DNA of 64,000 bases from Parus major (taxonomy: Eukaryota; Chordata; Aves; Passeriformes; Paridae), in the NCBI RefSeq assembly GCF_001522545.3, contig NC_031770.1, forward strand, positions 17,462,751 to 17,526,750. Reading direction: 5' to 3'. A model generated the notes under the pieces. It saw nothing but the letters and a program-made list of their open reading frames with translations, did no database searches and was not told the origin of the DNA. The stretch's first letter is position 1; each line of letters starts with the position of its first letter. A program made the position numbers and the translations under genes. Below, one piece after another: positions 1 to 13,229 of this stretch.

Positions 1-2057
1 TCTAATTCAGGATTTGTATTTTCACTACCTACTGTATTACCCTGGACATTTGCAGTCTTGGCTTGTGACAGCTTTGCACTTGCTGCATTTTCATCTTCCA
101 GAAGCTCATCATCTGCTTGTTTCAGGTCAGGGTCATTTTCAACATCTGTTTCTTCAGACTGCAATTCTGCTCTCTGTGTTGTTTCTTCAGCCAAATCTTT
201 GCCAAGGTTTCTGTCTGATCCTGCCTCCTCAGGACGAGCAGTTCCTTGCCGAGTAAGATCCTCTGTATTAGTGTTCTGCATGGTGCTTTCTGATTTTTCT
301 TCAGGGGAATTTGTAACAGAGCTGTCTTTAGACACTGGCATCTTGCCAAGATTTCTTGAAAGTTTTTCATTCACCTCTGCCTCTGAATACTCAGTCTCAT
401 TTTCCCATGGCCTAGGTTGCTCAACAACTCCGCTATAGCTTGGGTCTCCTTTGCCTACAGGGTTTTCTATTTCCAGTTCTTTGCCAGAAGGGGCAGCATT
501 TTTATTTTCAATTTTTCCTGCTTGTTTTAAATTTTCTTCATGTCTGAGAAGTTCTTTCTCCACAGCAGGCATTCCATGCTCCACTTTCTGTCTCAAGAGG
601 TCAGTATCTCCTGGGTCACCTTGAGATGCATTTTTTACCTCTTCCACCAGTTTGGCTGGAGCATCAACTGGAGGCACGTTCTCAGCTTCCCCCATCTCCA
701 TTGTTTTCTCCCATGATCTTTTGTGCTTTAAATCACTTTCCAAGGACTCCTCCAAGATACCATCCTCAAACTGTTTCTCACTTTTCTCTATTGAAGCAAG
801 TGGAACTCTTTCAGGACTTTTGTTGATATCATCATCAGATGGTTCTGAGGCATCTTCCTTGTTTTTAAGAAATGATTTGGACTCCAGAGCATTGCCTGGA
901 CTAGGCAAAGCATGAGGATCAGGCACAGCTGTACCTTTCACTGCTGCAGAATGTGACTCTGTTCCATCAGTGAACTGCTCTTCCAGCTGCTCAGTTTTGT
1001 TGGCTTTTTCTTTTGAACCCAGATCATCTGTACCCACAGGTTCCTTTCTGAGGGGTTCTTTGGAAAGATCCTCAAGCTGAGTTACTGGTGCTTCTCTTTT
1101 ACTAATTAGCACCACCTCATCGTGTTTCTCTTTTGTTTGTTTAGATTCAGATCTGTCTACACTTACAATGTCGCCCAATTCCTTGCTCTTACTGAAAGCA
1201 TCCTTAAGAATTAATGTATCTGAACCAGGTTCCTCCCCATTGTCTCTTTGGTTATTTAGCTTTGTAGCACCCTTTGCAGCTTCATCAGGTTTGTGATTTT
1301 GTGACTCAACGTCATAGTTTCCATCATCTTCTAAATCCACAGGGGATGTAATTTCATTCTCTGCCGTAAAAGACAGCAAAGGGATTTCTGCAGACTGATC
1401 TGCAAACTCTGGCTCCTCCTCTTCATTGTGAGGATTAATGCTCAAATCTTCATCTAAATCATCTTCCAGTGACGTAACAAGGCGAGTCACTTCATCATCT
1501 GATACAACAGCATCAGCAGTTGAGCCAAATTTTGTTTTTAAGTTCACAGAGAGCTCTCTGTTTAAAAGTGTATAGGCATTGACTTCTTCATTCTCTTGGT
1601 CAAGTTGGCTGTTTTCACCCTGAGGAATACTAGTGTTTTTGGTATTTTCACTTTCTAGCCCTTTTAATTTCCCATGTAGCATTCCTTTCAAGTGCTCATG
1701 TGCAATTTGGTCTCCCTGAGAGTTTTCTTTGTGACTATTGACACTGGAGTCTCCCCCAGTATTTTCAGTTCCTTCTGTAAGAGAATTGTCAACTTTGTCT
1801 GCCAAGGCAAGTTTTTCCTTTTCTTCTTTGGTGCTTTGCTCAAGATTGTCTGTCTCCAAAGCACCTAGGGACTTTCCTTTATCAGTCTGTTCAGCCTCCT
1901 TATCCTTCTCAATTCCTTCAGCTTGTTTTGTCCCTGAATCACTCGATTCAGTTTCCCCTTCATTTGCTATTGTCTCTTGCAATGACTTCAGAAGTTCATC
2001 TACATTATAATTATCAAAGTCATCCCTTCCTCCATCAAAGCAAACAAAATCTGTTTC
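1..2057 (-). CDS. MIA3: MIA3 coding exon 4: long acidic lumenal region (truncated by window edge)
   Basis: The exon is open for 685 codons from the acceptor at 2058-2059 to the left edge. It starts [20 protein letters not shown] and continues into Glu/Asp/Ser/Lys-rich, probably disordered sequence. One block at about 1441-1545 ([20 protein letters not shown], then [13 protein letters not shown]) matches the mammalian protein closely. The rest keeps composition more than sequence. This corresponds to the single giant exon of vertebrate MIA3 that encodes most of the lumenal portion. Confidence 0.93.
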
Positions 2058-5000
2058 CTGAAATGAAAAGCAATGCAGTCAAAAAATATTTTCTTTATAA
2101 CAGTGATGAGACCAAATACATTTATCTACTTAAATAGAGATGCAGCAGCAATGTAAATTATATTAATCACACAGAATTAACCCTATAACCAAAACTCTTT
2201 GAAATCAGGGGAGGTTTTGCCCAGGGATTCATAAAAAAAACTAAATAAAAAGATTTTGCAGGAACAAAGTGTAAGGCAGCAATGGAGCTGGCAGTATTAC
2301 ACTGCTCTCATCACCATATGTCCTGAGTGAAGAACAAGTCTATTGCTGAATGCCAGTGAACAGAAGAAAACAAATGCTGCTAAGCTTCACAACCGCTGTT
2401 AATTGGCGTCCCCTTAAAGGACCAAGTCCTCCAAGCAGGAGCTCTCTGTCATGCCATTTCTGAAAAATAAATAGAAGCAGTGCGAAACACTGAACACTAT
2501 TTCATAGAACCACAGAATGGCCTTGAGTTGAAAGGGATTTAAAGGCCATCTCATTCCAATCCACTGCCATGGGCAGGGACAACTTCCACTAGACCAGGTT
2601 GCTCAAAACTCCATCCAAATTGCCGTTGAACAATCCAGGGATGGGGCATCCACAACTTTCCTGGGAAACTTCTGTCAGTGCCTCCAAAGAATTTCTTCCT
2701 AATATCAAATCTAAACCTGCTCTCTTTCAGTTTGAAGCCATTCCTCCTTGTCCTGTCACTACGTGCTCTTATAAAAAGTCCCTCTCCATCGTTGTTGTCG
2801 GCTCCCTTCACGTACTGGAAGGTTGCAATTAGGTCTCTCTGGAGTCTTCTCTTTTCCAGGGTAAACAATCCCACATTTCTCAGCCTTTCCTTGTAGGAAA
2901 GGTGTTCCAGCCTTCAAATCACCTTGGTGGTCTCCTCTGGAAACATTCCAAGAGGCTGTTGTCCTTCATGTGCTGGGGACCCCAGAGCTGATGCAGCACT
3001 GAAGGTGGGGTCTCACCAGCGCAGAGCAGAGAGACAGAATCCCCTCCCTTGCCCTGCTGGCCACAGTGCTTTGGATGCAGCCCAGGATTTGCTCGACTTT
3101 CTGTGCTGCAAGCACGCCTAAAGCTACAGCCTCAAAAGGCTTTACTGACACAACTCCGGAGTTGCTGCTATTAGTGCATGAAAGCCAGCCATGTGTGAAA
3201 GGGCTGCAGGACCAATTCTAGAATCAAAGGGCTAAGTGTACCCAGTTTTTGTTTGTTTCTGGCAGTACTTTAAACTTGGAAAGTTTGGGAAAATAAGCCA
3301 TTTTGATTACACACTTGCAGGCCCACACACAAGACAGCTAACAGAACCTACAGGGCTCAATCCAGCTTTCTTTAGAAGAAAACCTTAACATTTGAGAAAA
3401 GAAAGGTCAATGCCCACATTTTGGGCTGATACTTTCACACCCATGCACATAAAGGGCTGCACAAACATTCCACCCTGCCCACACACATGTGCACCTCTGC
3501 ACATATGTAGCTGCTTACTAATAAAAAGTTACTAAAAATCACTAGTTTTCCCAATTTCTACCTTGGGATTTTTACTGAATGCCGAGATAAGAAACAGTAA
3601 AACCCTAACTGAAAAAAAAAACAGAACAAGACTTACATCTGTTGGTAATTCTAGCTCCTCATTGGAATAGTTATGATTTATTTCAAGTAAATCCTTTGGA
3701 AAATATCCAAAATCACTTCCAACCTGCAAAATAAAAGCCCAAACAAAACACAAACAAACAAAAAGCAGTAAAGGTTTAGAAACAATATGGCTATGTCATA
3801 AATTGCAGACACCAGTAGTAAATATGTTGAACTCACTCTCAAGTATTCTAAATGAAGTTTAACACAGTGAATAAAAGACCAGTGATGCCTTGTTTATGCA
3901 AGAGTTTTCAGTGAGGTTTTATACTTAAATTTCACTAGAGCCTTGTGAAGATGGTTTAAGTTTGACTCTTCATGTTTTAAAGCCTGACTTATAACAAGTT
4001 ATTAGGAAAATAAAACTCAGGCCTTCTGACTCTCGTGCTTTAACTGCTATTGTGCAAGTACCAGAGGCACCACACATACCTCAAGGATTTTCTCAAGTAG
4101 TAAGCAGAAGAGGATCTTTGACTAATAAGATTTACATCCATGTACAGTATCATAGCCCAAAATACTCTCTCTTTGTAACTTACAGGAAAAAAAATTCTTA
4201 AAGCAGATTATAGAGAAATGCAAAATTGTACTCAATATACGAATCATTTAAAAACCTGTTTGGAAAATATACCTCCCTCTGCAAATGCACTGCTGCTCTT
4301 CAGTGCCTGACACAAGCCAAAATCAGTCACAGAATGGTGATTTTCAATGTGCTAAGGCAAGGCAAACAGTGGAAGACAAGAATCTCTCTTATCACTCAAC
4401 AGATAAGATCTACACAGAGTAATGCTCTCACTTGAGAGTTCTGACAACAGCTGTCAAGAAGCCAATATTAATAGCATGCAATCACTACACTGATTAGATA
4501 ATTAGGTAATTAGAGCCTGGTGGAAACACCTAGAAAGGTACAGAGTTCCTAGACAACCAAAATATCTGGGGAAAAAAATAAAGTTGTTCATTTCCTCAAT
4601 CATTTGTTACAGAAGAAAGATGACAATTGGCAATTTTCTTGAAGAGTTTGTGTAGGGAGAACACTCAGTTAAAGTTCAAATTTAAAAAGAAACTGGGAAT
4701 GGAACATTAAGGATACACAGATATATTGTTACACTGATAGCACTGAAACAGGTTAACCTTGCCTGAAGCTTTCTGGATTTACAATGGTAAAAAAAAAAAA
4801 AAAAAGAAGAAATCAGTATCTAGTAAATAATACGTACTAATAATTTTTGGAGGTGTTTGTTTTAATATGCAAGCAAAGTAAGCACTGATGCACTATAGGA
4901 CTTCCTTTTAAAACTACTTCTTAGTCAGATCTTACCTTCCATAGTTGATATCTTTGAAGTTAGTTACATATGTATTAAGAAACCCCAAAGTGTTCCCTCC

Positions 5001-8000
5001 CCACCTTTTGTAAATGCATATGTTCTCTTACTGAAAAGAGATTATATATGCATGTTTATTATCGGGAATTACCAATGGGATTGGGAAATTCATTTAGACA
5101 AGTAAAATCAAAAGCTTGTCTTTGCATGGTACACTAGAGTTTAATTGTAAATTGGCTTTTTCTCTCTGCAAACTTCTAGCCCAGTTTTTAATGATCTTTC
5201 TGAAAACAAAAGTTGGTGCTTCAAAGTCTCCTTACAGACTAATCTCTGTGACAACCATTAGATTCAGGCATCACAACTTGAAACTCCTTTATTGCAAGCC
5301 AAGCTGCTGACCATACAAGTCCCTGCAGTGACACAGTTTGCCACTTCTCTGGTTTATAAGCCATATGGGATCTGCCTGCCCAAAATTTCATCTGCTTCTT
5401 TCCTTACAAGTCCTCTCTTGTAAGGGGGGAAAAATGCCTCATTGTGCAAATAAATGAAACATTCATTCTCTACAGACACAACAGAGGAAAGACACTATCA
5501 ATGCCAAGTGTATAAGGGAGAAATAGCCACTCTCCTCCCAGCTAAAAAGTTGTGTATGGACAAAACACGTGGCTGTGTGTACAGCATCTGGCCCCCCTTG
5601 TGCCCACGAGTGACAGGCAACTGCTGCAGATTCACTGACCAAGAAGCCTCATGCCATCTATCAGAAAACAGAGAGCTGGGGAATATAATGTTTAAATCTT
5701 TTTAATTTTAAAGCCCAAATCCTAAAGCACAGGCATCACAGGTAACTAAAACTTCAGAACACAAGGCAAAGAAGAGCTGGTTTGCATCTACTGAGCAGTG
5801 TTAAAAAAACACAGTATTGCCCTAACCCTCTGGGTCCTCCAGAAATACTGTCTTTCTGTTCTACTTAATTTTATCCACCCTATCTTCTTTTTTACTAACC
5901 TATGTACAGGGCATGAAAACAAACAAACAAAAACAAAACAAAAACCAGCAACACAAGTCACAATTTGCAGTCAAGTCCATTTCTTGTAACATGAGGCCAG
6001 AAATGGTTTCAACCTTGAATCAAAGGTATGAAGTTCACCCCTTTACCATAAGATAAAATAACCATCTTAAAGTGTCTTTGAGAAAATGTTTTGTGAACAA
6101 CAAGCAGGTTTTACTTGGAATGATCTGAAGTCCTTTTGGAGTTCTGGACCCTGCTACAGTGAGGGCAGAGCACAGGATAAATGCACAGGAACTTTTAAAA
6201 GAACTTGATGGTGTAAGCAACACAAGATTTATGCTGAAGAGGAGACTGATTTACAGCAGGATACTGTGCAGAGGAAAATGAGAGTACCTTATATGCTCTG
6301 TCTTTTGGCCTTGGGGGAAATAAAAATCAAGCATATTCCTCCAATTGATGTATTAATTAAATTCATAATATAAAATTACCGTTAAATAATGGTAATAGAG
6401 TATTTTCCAATAATTTGACTTCGCTTACTATTGAGGTTTAGAGAGCTCTGCTAAAAACTACAGGACATATAATGCATAGAATATATATTATAGCTGGGTT
6501 CTAGAATTTTTTCACACGCAAAATACCCAGAGAACATAGTGTGTGCTCTGTGAGCAATTTATACCAGACTTTGTAAGCAAAGTATACCAGACTGGCATCA
6601 CAATATAAAGGAGCTATTTTGTCAAAATACAACATGTTTTCTGGCACAGGGGAAAAAAAAAAATCAACAATGGCTTGAAAAGGGTGAAGTGAATTAGAAA
6701 AGCAAAGGCAAATAAAGCCCAGTCCCAACTGCTATAGATTTTTCAGCCCTGGTGAATGGCCCCTTTTCTTATCAGATCTGGCTCTTCAGGCCAGAAATAC
6801 TATTGTATTTCTCATGGCTCCTTCAAATTGATTTTGGAATTAGAATCTGTATTTACAACTTGTTTGAGATAAGCCCCAAGTTGCATTAGCTGAAGTTTCT
6901 CATACACATATTTCCCTGACCTCTGCTCACACCTGGCAATCAGAATTCCAGTTAGCCCTTGATTTCATAGCTTCTATTCTGCCCTAATAAATCCTTTCCC
7001 AAAAAAACCCCAAACCTTTGGGGAATGGAAAAAGGCAGTAGGGTACATGGATGGGATCAAATGATGGACACAAAGCCCAAATGAAGTCACACAATGAGAT
7101 CCCAAAAGGACCATGGCAGAAGGTAACATGCCTTCCATTGGAATTCTTTTGATGGCAGACCTCACTGGGTAGCCTGGTTTTAATTAGCAAGCAGCAGCTT
7201 CCCCCTGGCTCCAAGACTTCCCACAGCAGGCACAGCTGGCCTGCATAAATCAAGCTGCCCAGCCAAACCTGGCATAGGAAACCAGGCTGCCCAGCCAAAC
7301 CTGACACAAGAAGTCACGCTGCAAGAGAGAGACCCCAGTGCTATCTGTGAGTTAGGGACAGGGCAGATATGCCAGTGCCCTGCTCAAAATGCAAAGGAGG
7401 GCACCTCTGACCCTGCTGCAGCACTTCCAGTCTGGTTGTTGCAGTGTTATGATTAATGCAGCAGCAGTCAATCAAAGACAGATAAAAGAAATAAAGGTTA
7501 TAGCCACCAACCAAAAGGAATCAGTCTGGCAGCACTGCCCTAAAAGGAGCACTGAAAGCCGTGTAACACAATTGAAAAATGACAACAAATAAAATGGAGC
7601 TTTGCAATTCTTTCCGACCTGCCAGCTGCAGCTTTTACTTGTTAAACTCAAAGCAAACATCCTTTTAGCTTGGAGACACACCTAACTGTTGCATGAGCCT
7701 ATCAGTGAATAATTAAACTGAATATTAACTCAGCAATTACCTTAACCTGCTGTCTGATCTTGTTGCCTACATTATATCTTGTTAGAAAATGCAAAATTGG
7801 CCCCATGCTGCTGCTCTGTATCTCGAGAACTGGCAGCCCTGGAAACCTGTACCAGCTAATTACCCAGATTATTTATGGTACAGAACATGTCAGAAGGGAA
7901 TTACCAGCATGACAGAATTATTAACTCTTCTTTAACCACGTGCTGCATTTTTTCTATTCACTTCTGTATCCTAATTGGATTCAGCTCCTACTGAGAGCTT

Positions 8001-9953
8001 GGCTGTCCACACCCAGCAAGTGGTTACAGAAAGTGATACATCCTGATTTTCACTAAACCACTGGCCCCACAGTAAACACCCCGGTGTGGTTTCAGGCACC
8101 CTGAACCACTGTCAAAATTGTTTGTCCTTTGTAGAAGACCAGAGTAAGAAAGAAGATTGGAGTAAACAATTTGGATGCTAAAAAGGATGTAGGGGAAATA
8201 TGGTGAAGAAGCAACAGGGGCTAGGTCTAAGCAACCTCTGGATTGCCAACATTTTCAAGGAAACCCATAAAAATTGCTCTTCCTCCACGGTACCTCAGTT
8301 CTGCCTCTGCCAGGCAAAAAAGATGCCTATGAAAGTCCAGATGAGCTTTCTGCGAAGTAACTGCGAGGATGGGGATGCTCCTTCCCCATTAGCAGAAGCC
8401 TCTCAGATTGTCTTGCTGACTCAGACAAGGCCACTACTCTGCAAACTGCTACAGCACAGCTGATAGAGACAGACCTTTTAGAAATCAAATTTACCTTAAT
8501 CCTTTCTAGTATTACTACTTATTTTTCCTCCAACTCTGCATGCAGCTTAGATAAAAAGGGGAAGAAGGCAGATGAATATTAGGACGAGAAACATAATTAA
8601 AACATGCACATGCAGCGATCTTTACCAGGATTACAGAGTGCAGGATGAGACCATGTCATGGGAAAACACAAGCACAAGCTTAAGCCACCCTAAGTGGGAA
8701 GGGAGGCTCAGCTTCCAGGTAGGCCTATGGCTACCACCACTAAAAGTGCTGCAATAGGAGGTTTTCAACACCAAGGCAGTTTTCTAACAGTTTTTAGACA
8801 CATTAGTGTTGCCCAATTTTCACAGTATTCAGGTTTGATCAAACCTTATCCCATTTCCCATTTCCACCCTCATGACAAAGCAGCACTCACTGTGTTATTT
8901 AGCCATATTCAAAACTCCAAGTATTCTCTTACAAGGAAAAAGGAATGAAAATAGATTACCAAGAAGAACAAATAGAATAAATGCTTTACAGTACTTACGC
9001 TTCCAGCCCAAAGCTCAGTTGATTCTCCTATTAGTTTATAATATACATATACCGCTTCTCCCTTCTTAAAATTTACGAAGCGACAATCCGGACCTTTAAA
9101 ATCCTGCATGGCCTTCCCTCGGCACATTAACACTGTTGAAAGAAAACAAAGAGAAGAGCAAGAGCATGACTTAAAAAAGAATTTACATGAAAAGTTTCTT
9201 TGCTAACTGGCAATAAACAAGACCTCCTCGCATGCACCGCTTTGCTATTTTCCAGATTGGGTCAAGAGATAAGAACTAAAGAAAGTATAACTAAGAAATT
9301 TCTAGTTATAATTAACACAAACAAACAAGCCAAGTTATAACTAAAAACTAAAAAAAAAAAGGCAAGTTATAGCTAAAAAAGAAAAGCAAGCATTCTAGTC
9401 AAGACAAGGGTTTGACAAAGCACTGGAGAGCTGTACTTCAGGGGTGTGCTATAAAGCTAATTATTAATGTTAAATCAGAAAGATAACATCTGTGTCCCAG
9501 CGAATAGGTCCTGAAATTATCCCAGAGAACACCCAGAGAGCGGGTTTATCACGAGAGGGATTTGCAGGAGGGAGAAAAAACAAACCAAAAACCCAAACAG
9601 GGAGCTGCGGGGATCAGAAAACTTGGCCGAGGAGAGAGGGACGGCGCGCGTGGGCGTTGCGTTCCCGTTTCCCCGATTCTCCCCAATTCCCGTGCCAGAG
9701 CCGGCGGAAGGAGAGGGCTTTGGGAAGAACCTCCGGGAGGCGTCTTCGCCCACAACCCCCGTTGCCGGGGCCGTGCCCGCCGCCCCCACTCACTGCTGCA
9801 CTCGAGGTCGGCGCAGCGCTTGCGCTCGGCGAAGCGGCGGCCCAGGTCGGGCGCGGCGGCGGCGGCGGCGCAGCGCGGGCCCGGCGGCGGCGGCGGCAGC
9901 AGCAGCAGCAGGGCGAGCAGCAGCCGGGGGTCCGGCGGCGCGGCTGCGGCCAT
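1..9953 (-). CDS. MIA3: MIA3/TANGO1, 5' four coding exons (partial, runs off left edge)
   Basis: MIA3 (TANGO1) is an ER-exit-site transmembrane protein that recruits procollagen and other bulky cargo to COPII carriers. Coding segments on the minus strand are 9953-9794, 9132-8999, 3723-3637 and 2057-1, all with GT-AG junctions and preserved phase. Together they give about 812 residues, against roughly 1,900 in the full vertebrate protein. Residues 1-28 form a Leu-rich signal peptide. Residues about 41-115 form the SH3-like lumenal domain, with [28 protein letters not shown] and FGYFPKDL. Exon 4 opens with [14 protein letters not shown] and then becomes the acidic, low-complexity lumenal region. 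I chose the start at 9953 because MAAAAPP aligns with the known vertebrate N-terminus; an upstream in-frame ATG at 10007 is less likely. The coiled coils, membrane hairpin and Pro-rich domain lie outside the window. The gene is head-to-head with TAF1A. Confidence 0.95.
2503..3125 (-). mobile_element. CR1 LINE fragment (5'-truncated)
   Basis: In minus orientation it runs from part of the reverse-transcriptase ORF to the 3' UTR. It shows the usual CR1 phrases: the CCCATGGCAGTGG-type segment and GGCCATTCTGTGG near the 3' end. It lies in MIA3 intron 3. The remaining ORF is broken by stops. Confidence 0.85.
3637..3723 (-). CDS. MIA3: MIA3 coding exon 3: end of SH3-like domain
   Basis: This exon has 29 codons: [20 protein letters not shown], then a short Glu-rich stretch ending [14 protein letters not shown] is the family hallmark that closes the SH3-like fold. 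The acceptor is TTTTGCAG and the donor GTAAGT; both exon ends are in phase 0. Confidence 0.95.
3724..8998 (-). other. MIA3: MIA3 intron 2
   Basis: A 5.3-kb intron with GT-AG ends. It holds a 17-base A run near 4789, A/C-rich tracts near 5920 and the short duplication at 7254. No nested gene or clear CR1 fragment was recognised. Confidence 0.7.
7254..7303 (+). repeat. Short tandem duplication in MIA3 intron 2
   Basis: An 18-bp unit, GCTGCCCAGCCAAACCTG, occurs exactly at 7254-7271 and 7286-7303, with similar sequence between the copies (period 32 bp). Confidence 0.8.
8999..9132 (-). CDS. MIA3: MIA3 coding exon 2: SH3-like domain
   Basis: The acceptor ends CAACAG and the donor is GTAAGTAC. The exon encodes [20 protein letters not shown] and then [13 protein letters not shown] and ELWAGS. 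This is the core of the MIA/TANGO1 SH3-like fold, and the conserved cysteine in GPDCRF is kept. Length is 134 nt and it ends in phase 0. Confidence 0.95.
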
Positions 9954-10250
9954 GTCGGCGGGCGCCGGGGAGGGAGGGAGCCGGGCGGGGAAGGAGGGAG
10001 CAGACACGTCAGCAGCGCCGGCGGGAGGGCGATGTGGCGGGGGAGGGACAAGCCCGGCCCCGCCGCCGCCGCCGCCGCGGGAGGAGGGCAGCGCACGGAC
10101 CCTCCCTCCCTGCCGGCGGCATCCCCATCCCGATCCCTCGGAGGTAGCACCACTGGCCGCTGCTCCGAGCAGGAGTCCGGCTACTTTCCCGCTTCGCAGG
10201 CCACAAAAGAAGGAAGATCCTGCCCCTTATTTGTGCGGGTTTCTCTAGCT
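9600..10250. promoter_or_regulatory. CpG island over MIA3 exon 1 and promoter
   Basis: This stretch is very rich in G+C and CpG compared with the AT-rich flanks. It contains (CCG)n and (GCA)n-like runs, and MIA3 exon 1 lies inside it. The MIA3 transcription start is expected just above 9953, at higher coordinates, on the minus strand. I see no TATA box. Long ORFs on both strands here are by-products of the base composition. Confidence 0.75.
9794..9953 (-). CDS. MIA3: MIA3 coding exon 1: signal peptide and start of SH3-like domain
   Basis: This exon encodes 53 codons plus one base. A run of Leu (residues 11-19) is followed by Pro (20-24) and then Ala (29-34), which together make a signal peptide with a very GC-rich, repeat-like coding sequence. 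[15 protein letters not shown] then begins the conserved domain. The donor is A|GTGAGT, and the split Met codon (A|TG) is completed by exon 2, matching the CSML junction of the family. Confidence 0.93.
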
Positions 10251-13220
10251 GAGGATCGCTGGAGTAACGAGATCCTACAGAAAGGGCGTAGGTGCCGCCC
10301 TGTAAGGACACGACAGATCCAAACATGCACTTGGCTGCTCTCCCTCCTGCCCCGCCGAGTAGTTCTTAATCTGTGCTGGAGAGGAGCAGCCGCCACTTCC
10401 CCGGTGACCTCCGAGAGTTTGAGGTTACACCTGCGGTGCAGCGGGCGGAGGAGTTCATTCACCCGTGATCCCACTGGGGAAAGTGCTGGGTTTCACTGCG
10501 AGCAGCCGAAAGCGCAGCACTCCCCGACAGGCCTGTCCTTGTCCTTCCGTAGCCACAGCTCCCACTTGCTGGTACATTTTAACTGTTGAGTATTCGCAAA
10601 CTGAAAGATGTGCTACTCACAAGTGTGCCTGCACATTGCCTTTTCTTCACATCCATCACCTTAATATTGCCTTAGAGATCTCAAATTGCAAAATGACAGC
10701 AGAAGTCACAATGCAGATGAACAAAACTTCTTTTTTTCAGGCCCATGTTATTTGTTCAGCACAGTAGCCTGAGTAGACAAAAAGAACAAAAGATGCAGCT
10801 AAGAAAAGATAGGTGACATAAGAGAATCCTCTTGCTGGTGAATCAAATGACCAAATTTTTAATATTTTTTTTTTCTACTTTCCACAGCAAATTCTGAAGC
10901 TGCTCCCAAAATGAATAGACAGTCACAGAACTGATAGTCAAGGTGAATAATTCTTCTTTTTTCTTTTTTTTTGTGCATGTCAAAGCAGCTGATTTTTTTC
11001 CAAGAGCCTTTTAAGAGCCCTTTTAAATGCTACGTCTCAAGAGTTAGCAATCACTGTTGCTAATTGCTTGTGTTCCTCTTGCATCCTCATGCCTATTGAT
11101 TTTCACTCCATACTTTAATTTCCACAGTCTCACTGTACAAGGCCTTAGATCCAGGCTTAGTTACTACTGTGTAATCTCTGAAAAATACGTGTTTCATTTT
11201 CAGCCCCCACCTAGAGCAGTTTAATATTTTAATCACACTATGAAAAAGTGTCAAGGTAGAAATAGGTGTTGGTATCTCTTTGCCCAGGATCCCATGGACA
11301 CCCTGCCATTTCTTGCAGTCCTGTGCATCTTCAGGACCCACATGCTACAGGAATGCAACTCATGTGTGTTCTCCAGGCCTAGTGCAGTATAGTGGCTGTA
11401 GCTCTCCTGCAATTTTGTTGACATTTTTGTGTTTCACATTTTAGAAAATGAGGTGATACCTATTTGCCATCACTGATATTGGCTGATTAAAAGCTCTAAG
11501 AAAACCCAGTTCAGAAAATCTATAAGCTTGTCACACTTTACAATATGGAAGCCACATTTTATGATACCTGCATGAACGAAAGATAAGCATTCTTTCCCCA
11601 ACATTAATATTTCCTGTTGTGTAGAGCCCACACTATTAGGTCCAGTTTCTTGTGAAGAAAGAGCTGTTTTATTATTTTCCATCAGTACAAATTATCAAGC
11701 TTATCTTTATTAAAGACCAAGATAAAAGGTAATGGTGTCTGTGGTTGTAAAGACAAGGGCAAGAAAGGGAGATGTGAACAAAAACAAGATGACATACTTC
11801 TTGTATAAGTCATTGCCTTTATTGTGCAATAATGAGTAGCTTGCAGTTGATACACATACACAAGTTTACCACTGCAACTGTCAAGTATTCCCTACAATTT
11901 CAAATATTTCAGGGTAATAATGTAGACACTTATTAACATACCCAGCTTTCCTCAATGTGTGAAAGAAAAGAAAAATATTTCACTTAGTTCAATTAAGATA
12001 TTTCAGGCAAGATTTCCTTCCAGTCTTCAACCCAATCTTGGAAACATGTATTCAGCTATGAGTATAGTCCCACTGTACATGAGGTATCTAACATTCATCT
12101 ATTCTTACAAAGCAGTTCTTGTGTATCTTCTGCACTAAAATACCTACTAAACTAGCTTATACCTATTAACAAGATCAGTTGGCTAAGTTTACCTAAGGGT
12201 CAGGAAACACTCACTTATGTCTGACACAGGAAAATAAAAAGCTAAAGGTAAACGTCCTTGCAAGCAAACGTGAGAACTTTTACCAAAAAAAAGGAGATAA
12301 GTTGGATTCTAAAATGAGAATACTGAGCTAACAGAAGATCAGGAGTGTTGTAGGAAGTGACATCAAATTTGGGGAACACCAGTGGTCAATGAGGCACTCA
12401 CACAAGGTACAAATTATAAAGGACAGTCAAAGAAAATGGCACTGCTAAACATGTGGTGCTATGTAACAGTTCATTGTTATCAGCCAAGTAAGTTAATTAT
12501 CCATTAATAACACTACTTATGAACTGAAATGCTGGACTTTATAGGAAGAACACAGGATTAAAAATAAAGGAAAAGGGAAGGGAGACTTCTCTTATCCCCA
12601 CATTGATTTATTAAATATCATATTAAGGTATGCTATATGAGGTTTAAGTGTTTGAATGCTGCAAACAACTGTTCTGCCTTGCACTATTCCCGACCCTGGT
12701 TATTGATCACAGCTGAACCAGGACACTGTATCATACGAACCTTTAATCTGAGTTTATTATTTACTCACCATTCCATGCCAGGGCAGTTCAGAAAAAAAAC
12801 AACCAAAAACAAACCAACAACTCTGTGAGATCTTACACGGTAAACTGGACTTTACACACATCAAAACAGTCCAGGGCAAACTCAGTTCCAAAGTGGTTTA
12901 AAGAAACAATTTCCAGCGCAAATTTGTATAAACCAGATGCTGCGGCTAAGGCAGACGGATTCCCAAAATCCAGGTACTCTGCGGGAGCACAGGCAACATT
13001 ACTGCTCTACAATGCATGGGATTTTCATCCGGAATCTTTTCCTTCTGTAGAACGTTATGATTTACAAAGGAACGGGAAAGTAGCAATACAGCTAATGGAA
13101 GGGATGGCAGGAAGCGCTCGTTAATTTAATTTTAGAGTGACCAATGCGTAAGCCACGCTTCTGCTCATGCTCTGATCGTGGTAAATGTAGAAATAAACAC
13201 CTCTCTGCCACACCGCTGCA
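10250..13220. other. Intergenic spacer between the MIA3 and TAF1A promoters
   Basis: Ordinary AT-leaning DNA between the two head-to-head genes. No exon-like conserved reading frame, CR1 fragment or RNA gene was recognised. It could carry MIA3 upstream regulatory sequence or an untranslated first exon, neither of which can be seen from sequence alone. Confidence 0.5.
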
Positions 13221-13229
13221 CACACCCAG

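Noticed and set aside
9492..10589. 365-codon plus-strand open frame across the MIA3 CpG island
   Set aside because: It is antisense to MIA3 exon 1 and has Arg/Gly/Ala/Pro composition typical of GC-rich DNA lacking stops. It has no family motif.
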